DNA from: Parabacteroides sp.
GTDB taxonomy: Bacteria > Bacteroidota > Bacteroidia > Bacteroidales > Tannerellaceae
Direction: 5' to 3'
Assembly (NCBI GenBank): GCA_022775005.1
Contig: JALFJR010000080.1
Location: forward strand, 1-35,490
DNA length: 35,490 bases
The translations under genes were made by a program, and so were the position numbers. A model generated the notes under the pieces. That model was not told where the DNA came from. It did not search any database and worked only from the letters and a program-made list of their open reading frames with translations. Positions 32,999 through 35,490 of this stretch are shown here, one piece after another (position 1 is the stretch's first letter; every line of letters begins with the position of its first letter).

Positions 32999-34405
32999 TC
33001 AATAATGGCTGCTACCATCAAAACAATGGGTGCAGACCTTACATTTCGGCAATCCGATCGCCTCCACTAATGTCTCCAGCGTATTAAACTTCAATGAGCT
33101 GAGACCGAAACGTTCGGCAATGATGCTGACCATTTTCTTGTATTCCGGCGAGTCTGTCTTCGCATACTTCTCTAAGTTCTTGTTCTCATCACCCTCTAAC
33201 TCCTTGATGATCCGACGGGTGATCAACTCCAACGGACTCTTCGAAGAGGTGAAGCCAATAAAGGGACAGGCATAGATCAACGGCGGACAAGCGATACGCA
33301 TGTGTACCTCTTTTGCACCATAATCATACAAGATCTTCACGTTATCACGCAACTGCGTTCCTCGCACGATGGAGTCATCACAGAACAGGATACGCTTACC
33401 CTCCAACATGGCACGGTTCGGGATCAGCTTCATCTTGGCCACCAACGAGCGCATCTCTTGGTTAGCCGGCGTGAAACTACGTGGCCATGTCGGGGTATAT
33501 TTCGCGATAGCCCGGTGATAAGGCACACCCTTACCCTCGGCATAACCCAAAGCCATACCTACACCGGAATCAGGAATACCACAAGCGCAATCCACCTCCG
33601 ACTCATCCTTCTGTCCCATCTTGAAGCCGCTCATGAAGCGAACCTCCTCTACGTTTTTACCCTCGTAGCAAGAGACAGGGAAACCGTAATAAACCCAGAG
33701 GAAAGAGCATATCTGCATTCCCTCTTGCGGCTTACGCATCTGCTCCATGCCATCGGCCCGCAAGCGGATGATCTCACCCGGGCCCACATATTTTTCAATC
33801 TCATAATCCAAGTTGGGCAAACTGCTCGACTCGCTGGTAGCCGCATAAGCGCCCTCCTTCTTACCAATCACGATCGGTGTACGTCCCCACTTATCACGAG
33901 CTACGATGATGCCGTCTTCGGTCAACAGCAGCATGGAACAAGAGCCCTTAACCTTCTCATAGACATTCTCAATGCCCTCCACGAAGTCCTTGCCCTGCGT
34001 GATCAGTAAAGCAACCAGCTCCGTTTGGTTCGTCTTGCCTGAGCTCAACTCTGAGAAGTGCATGTTAGCCGCAAGCAAATCCTGTTCCAACTCATTGATG
34101 TTATTGATCTTAGCTACTGTGACAATCGCAAACTTACCTAAATGAGAATTGATCACAATCGGCTGTGCATCCGTGTCGCTGATGATACCTACACCGGCGT
34201 TTCCCTTGAACTTGCCTAACTGTGCCTCAAACTTTGTCCGGAAATAGGAACTCTCCAAATTGTGGATGGAGCGCATGAAACCCTCTTCCTTGTCGTATGT
34301 AGCCATACCACCCCTGCGGGTACCGAGATGGGAATTGTAGTCCGTTCCGTAAAACAGATCCGTCACACAAGCCCCTTTAGAAATAGTGCCAAAAAAGCCA
34401 CCCAT
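32999..34405 (-). CDS. PurF-family protein lacking the N-terminal Cys nucleophile
   Basis: The 468-residue protein aligns by motif with amidophosphoribosyltransferase (PurF), which makes phosphoribosylamine from PRPP and glutamine. The PRPP loop is intact (RILFCDDSIVRGTQ), as are AIAKYTPTWPRSF and IPDSGVGMALGYAEG. In active PurF the chain begins, after Met removal or propeptide cleavage, with Cys-Gly; here it begins MGGFFGTISKG, so the nucleophile is Gly. The usual RGQE of the glutaminase pocket reads RGGM. An in-frame stop upstream excludes a longer form. The C-terminal CKVCTHCFDG and ACPPLIYACPFIG resemble the iron-sulfur ligand regions of Bacillus-type PurF. It may be an ammonia-dependent or regulatory paralogue; such Cys-less copies seem conserved in Bacteroidales (memory). 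It has its own promoter and terminator. Confidence 0.85.
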   Translation of the reverse strand: MGGFFGTISKGACVTDLFYGTDYNSHLGTRRGGMATYDKEEGFMRSIHNLESSYFRTKFEAQLGKFKGNAGVGIISDTDAQPIVINSHLGKFAIVTVAKINNINELEQDLLAANMHFSELSSGKTNQTELVALLITQGKDFVEGIENVYEKVKGSCSMLLLTEDGIIVARDKWGRTPIVIGKKEGAYAATSESSSLPNLDYEIEKYVGPGEIIRLRADGMEQMRKPQEGMQICSFLWVYYGFPVSCYEGKNVEEVRFMSGFKMGQKDESEVDCACGIPDSGVGMALGYAEGKGVPYHRAIAKYTPTWPRSFTPANQEMRSLVAKMKLIPNRAMLEGKRILFCDDSIVRGTQLRDNVKILYDYGAKEVHMRIACPPLIYACPFIGFTSSKSPLELITRRIIKELEGDENKNLEKYAKTDSPEYKKMVSIIAERFGLSSLKFNTLETLVEAIGLPKCKVCTHCFDGSSHY

Positions 34406-34438
34406 TGTTGTTCTGTTTGATTATTATTTATTTGGACG

Positions 34439-34446
34439 CAAAGTTA
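34439..34446 (-). promoter_or_regulatory. Putative -7 element of the PurF-like gene
   Basis: The minus strand reads TAACTTTG, a full TAnnTTTG match, 33 bases before the ATG at 34405. Confidence 0.65.
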
Positions 34447-34479
34447 CTACAAAAAAGTGAAATGCGGAAAGATATAGTG

Positions 34480-34767
34480 ATAGAATTGAGTTACAAGGGT
34501 TTTAGTTAAAGTGGCGATAATTCGTGAAGCCATTACAATCCTTGCCGAAGCCAAATCTTGACGCCGCAACGTTACTTGTTCGTAACCATGTCCGAAAATG
34601 CGACAAACGGGTACGAATGGCGAAACAAGACACTATGTTATAGTGAGTTACCCACAACTCACGTAACAAATACGGTTACGGAAAAAAGATTGCGCCGTTC
34701 CTCCCCGTTTTGCGTACCGACACCGGACTCTTCACCAACTAATTTTGAAATCCAAAAATTAAGAACG
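34480..34767. other. Leader of the integrase gene, probable mobile-element end
   Basis: This gene-free stretch contains GTTAC/GTAAC words at 34571, 34582, 34647, 34663 and 34675, and a perfect 7-bp inverted repeat GTGAGTT/AACTCAC at 34643-34662. Such clustered short sites upstream of a tyrosine recombinase are typical of arm-type binding sites near an attachment site. The exact crossover site and boundary cannot be placed without the other end of the element. Confidence 0.5.
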
Positions 34768-35490
34768 ATGAAGAGTACATTTTCAGTAATCTACTACCTC
34801 AAGCGTCAGGTAGTGAAAAAGGACGGGACGGTTCCCGTCATGGGACGCATCACGGTGGACGGCAGCCAGACGCAGTTCAGTTGCAAGTTGAGTGTCGATC
34901 CGAAGCTGTGGGACACCAAAGGGGGACGTGTCACGGGCAGAAGCGCGGCGGCACTCGAAACGAACCGTATGCTTGACAAGATGCGGGTGCGCATCAACAG
35001 ACACTATCAGGAAATCATGGAGCGTGACAACTTCGTCACGGCGGAGAAGGTAAAGAACGCCTTTCTCGGACTGGAACACCGCTACCACACGCTGATGCAG
35101 GTGTTCCGTCGGCACAACGAGAACTATGAGAAACAGGTGGAAGCAGGCATGAAAGCAAAAGGTACACTGGAAAAGTACCGTGTCGTTTACAAGCACCTGC
35201 AAGAGTTCCTCGACATCCGCTACCATGTGAAGGACATCGCCCTAAAAGAGCTTACTCCCGCTTTCATCTCCGACTTCGAGATGTTCCTGCGCACGGACAA
35301 GCACTGCTGCACCAATACCGTGTGGCTGTACGTCTGCCCGCTACGGACAATGGTGTTCATAGCCATCAACAACGAGTGGCTGACACGCGACCCGTTCCGC
35401 GAGTATGAAATCAAGAAGGAGGAAACGACACGCAGTTTCCTGACCAAAGACGAAATACGCCTGCTGATGGAGGGGAAACTGAAAAACGCC
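34768..35490 (+). CDS. Tyrosine-type site-specific recombinase, 3' end outside window
   Basis: The frame is open from ATG at 34768 to the window edge (241 codons). It reads MKSTFSVIYYLKRQVVKKDG, then MGRITVDGSQTQFSCKLSVDP, the layout of the N-terminal arm-binding domain of Bacteroidales integrases (about 1-95). A SAM-like core-binding domain follows (about 115-205, with LEKYRVVYKHLQEFLDIRY and LTPAFISDFEMFLR). The next piece, TRSFLTKDEIRLLMEG, leads into the catalytic domain, whose Arg/His/Tyr residues lie beyond the edge. Family members have about 400 residues. The coding sequence is clearly GC-richer than the neighbouring chromosome, a sign of transfer. It probably belongs to a conjugative or mobilisable transposon inserted next to the PurF-like gene. 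Confidence 0.93.
   Translation, partial: MKSTFSVIYYLKRQVVKKDGTVPVMGRITVDGSQTQFSCKLSVDPKLWDTKGGRVTGRSAAALETNRMLDKMRVRINRHYQEIMERDNFVTAEKVKNAFLGLEHRYHTLMQVFRRHNENYEKQVEAGMKAKGTLEKYRVVYKHLQEFLDIRYHVKDIALKELTPAFISDFEMFLRTDKHCCTNTVWLYVCPLRTMVFIAINNEWLTRDPFREYEIKKEETTRSFLTKDEIRLLMEGKLKNA

Noticed and set aside
34783-35447. Minus-strand frames at the right edge
   Set aside because: They lie opposite the integrase, whose plus-strand frame is open for 241 codons with clear recombinase domains.

Overview
The window looks like a chromosomal segment of a Bacteroidales gut commensal, most like Parabacteroides (inferred from gene content, no search possible). Most promoters fit the Bacteroidetes -7 element TAnnTTTG. 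Shine-Dalgarno sequences are mostly weak, and several families are typical of the phylum (DUF1460, DUF6261, a DUF6140-like protein, the AAA_14/DUF4143 ATPase, a Cys-less PurF paralogue).

Layout. 1-3706 (+): 3' part of uvrB, a secreted DUF1460 amidase-like protein and a Crp/Fnr regulator. 3768-5781 (-): DUF2007 protein, miaA, kdsA. 5938-6948 (-): gapA. 7134-8114 (-): three-gene envelope/stress cluster (YtxH, Holin-X-like, unknown). 8212-10786 (-): prmA and a ThiF-DsrE-TusA sulfur-relay operon. 10787-11186: gene-poor, with a 21-bp tandem repeat. 11187-17931 (-): RHH-like protein, tadA, hisH-hisA-hisF-hisIE, ftsE-like ATPase, lysC, lysA; an intrinsic terminator lies just before lysA. 18026-19512 (+): yraN, mmcQ/yjbR, birA. 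19579-23268 (-): purL.

23576-28395 is an accessory region. It holds a DUF6261 protein, a 41-bp tandem repeat, and a minus-strand cluster of three small genes (DUF697-like membrane protein, a G-domain-less EF-Tu domain II fused to zinc ribbons, and a DUF6140-like protein). That cluster is preceded by a 210-bp foldback sequence. A divergent AAA_14/DUF4143 ATPase follows, with three identical-phase palindromic operator-like sites in its promoter. This region is the best candidate for an undescribed system.

28389-34405 (-) returns to metabolism: nucleoside hydrolase lipoprotein, Gfo/Idh/MocA oxidoreductase, gcvT, pepT, and a PurF-family protein whose N-terminal nucleophile Cys is replaced by Gly. 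From about 34480 a mobile element begins: a GC-richer tyrosine recombinase gene runs off the right edge at 35490, behind a leader with repeated GTTAC/GTAAC sites.

Functionally, the his/lys block couples two amino-acid pathways with tRNA editing (tadA). purL and the PurF paralogue belong to purine synthesis. The gapA, prmA and sulfur-relay units each appear to have their own promoter.
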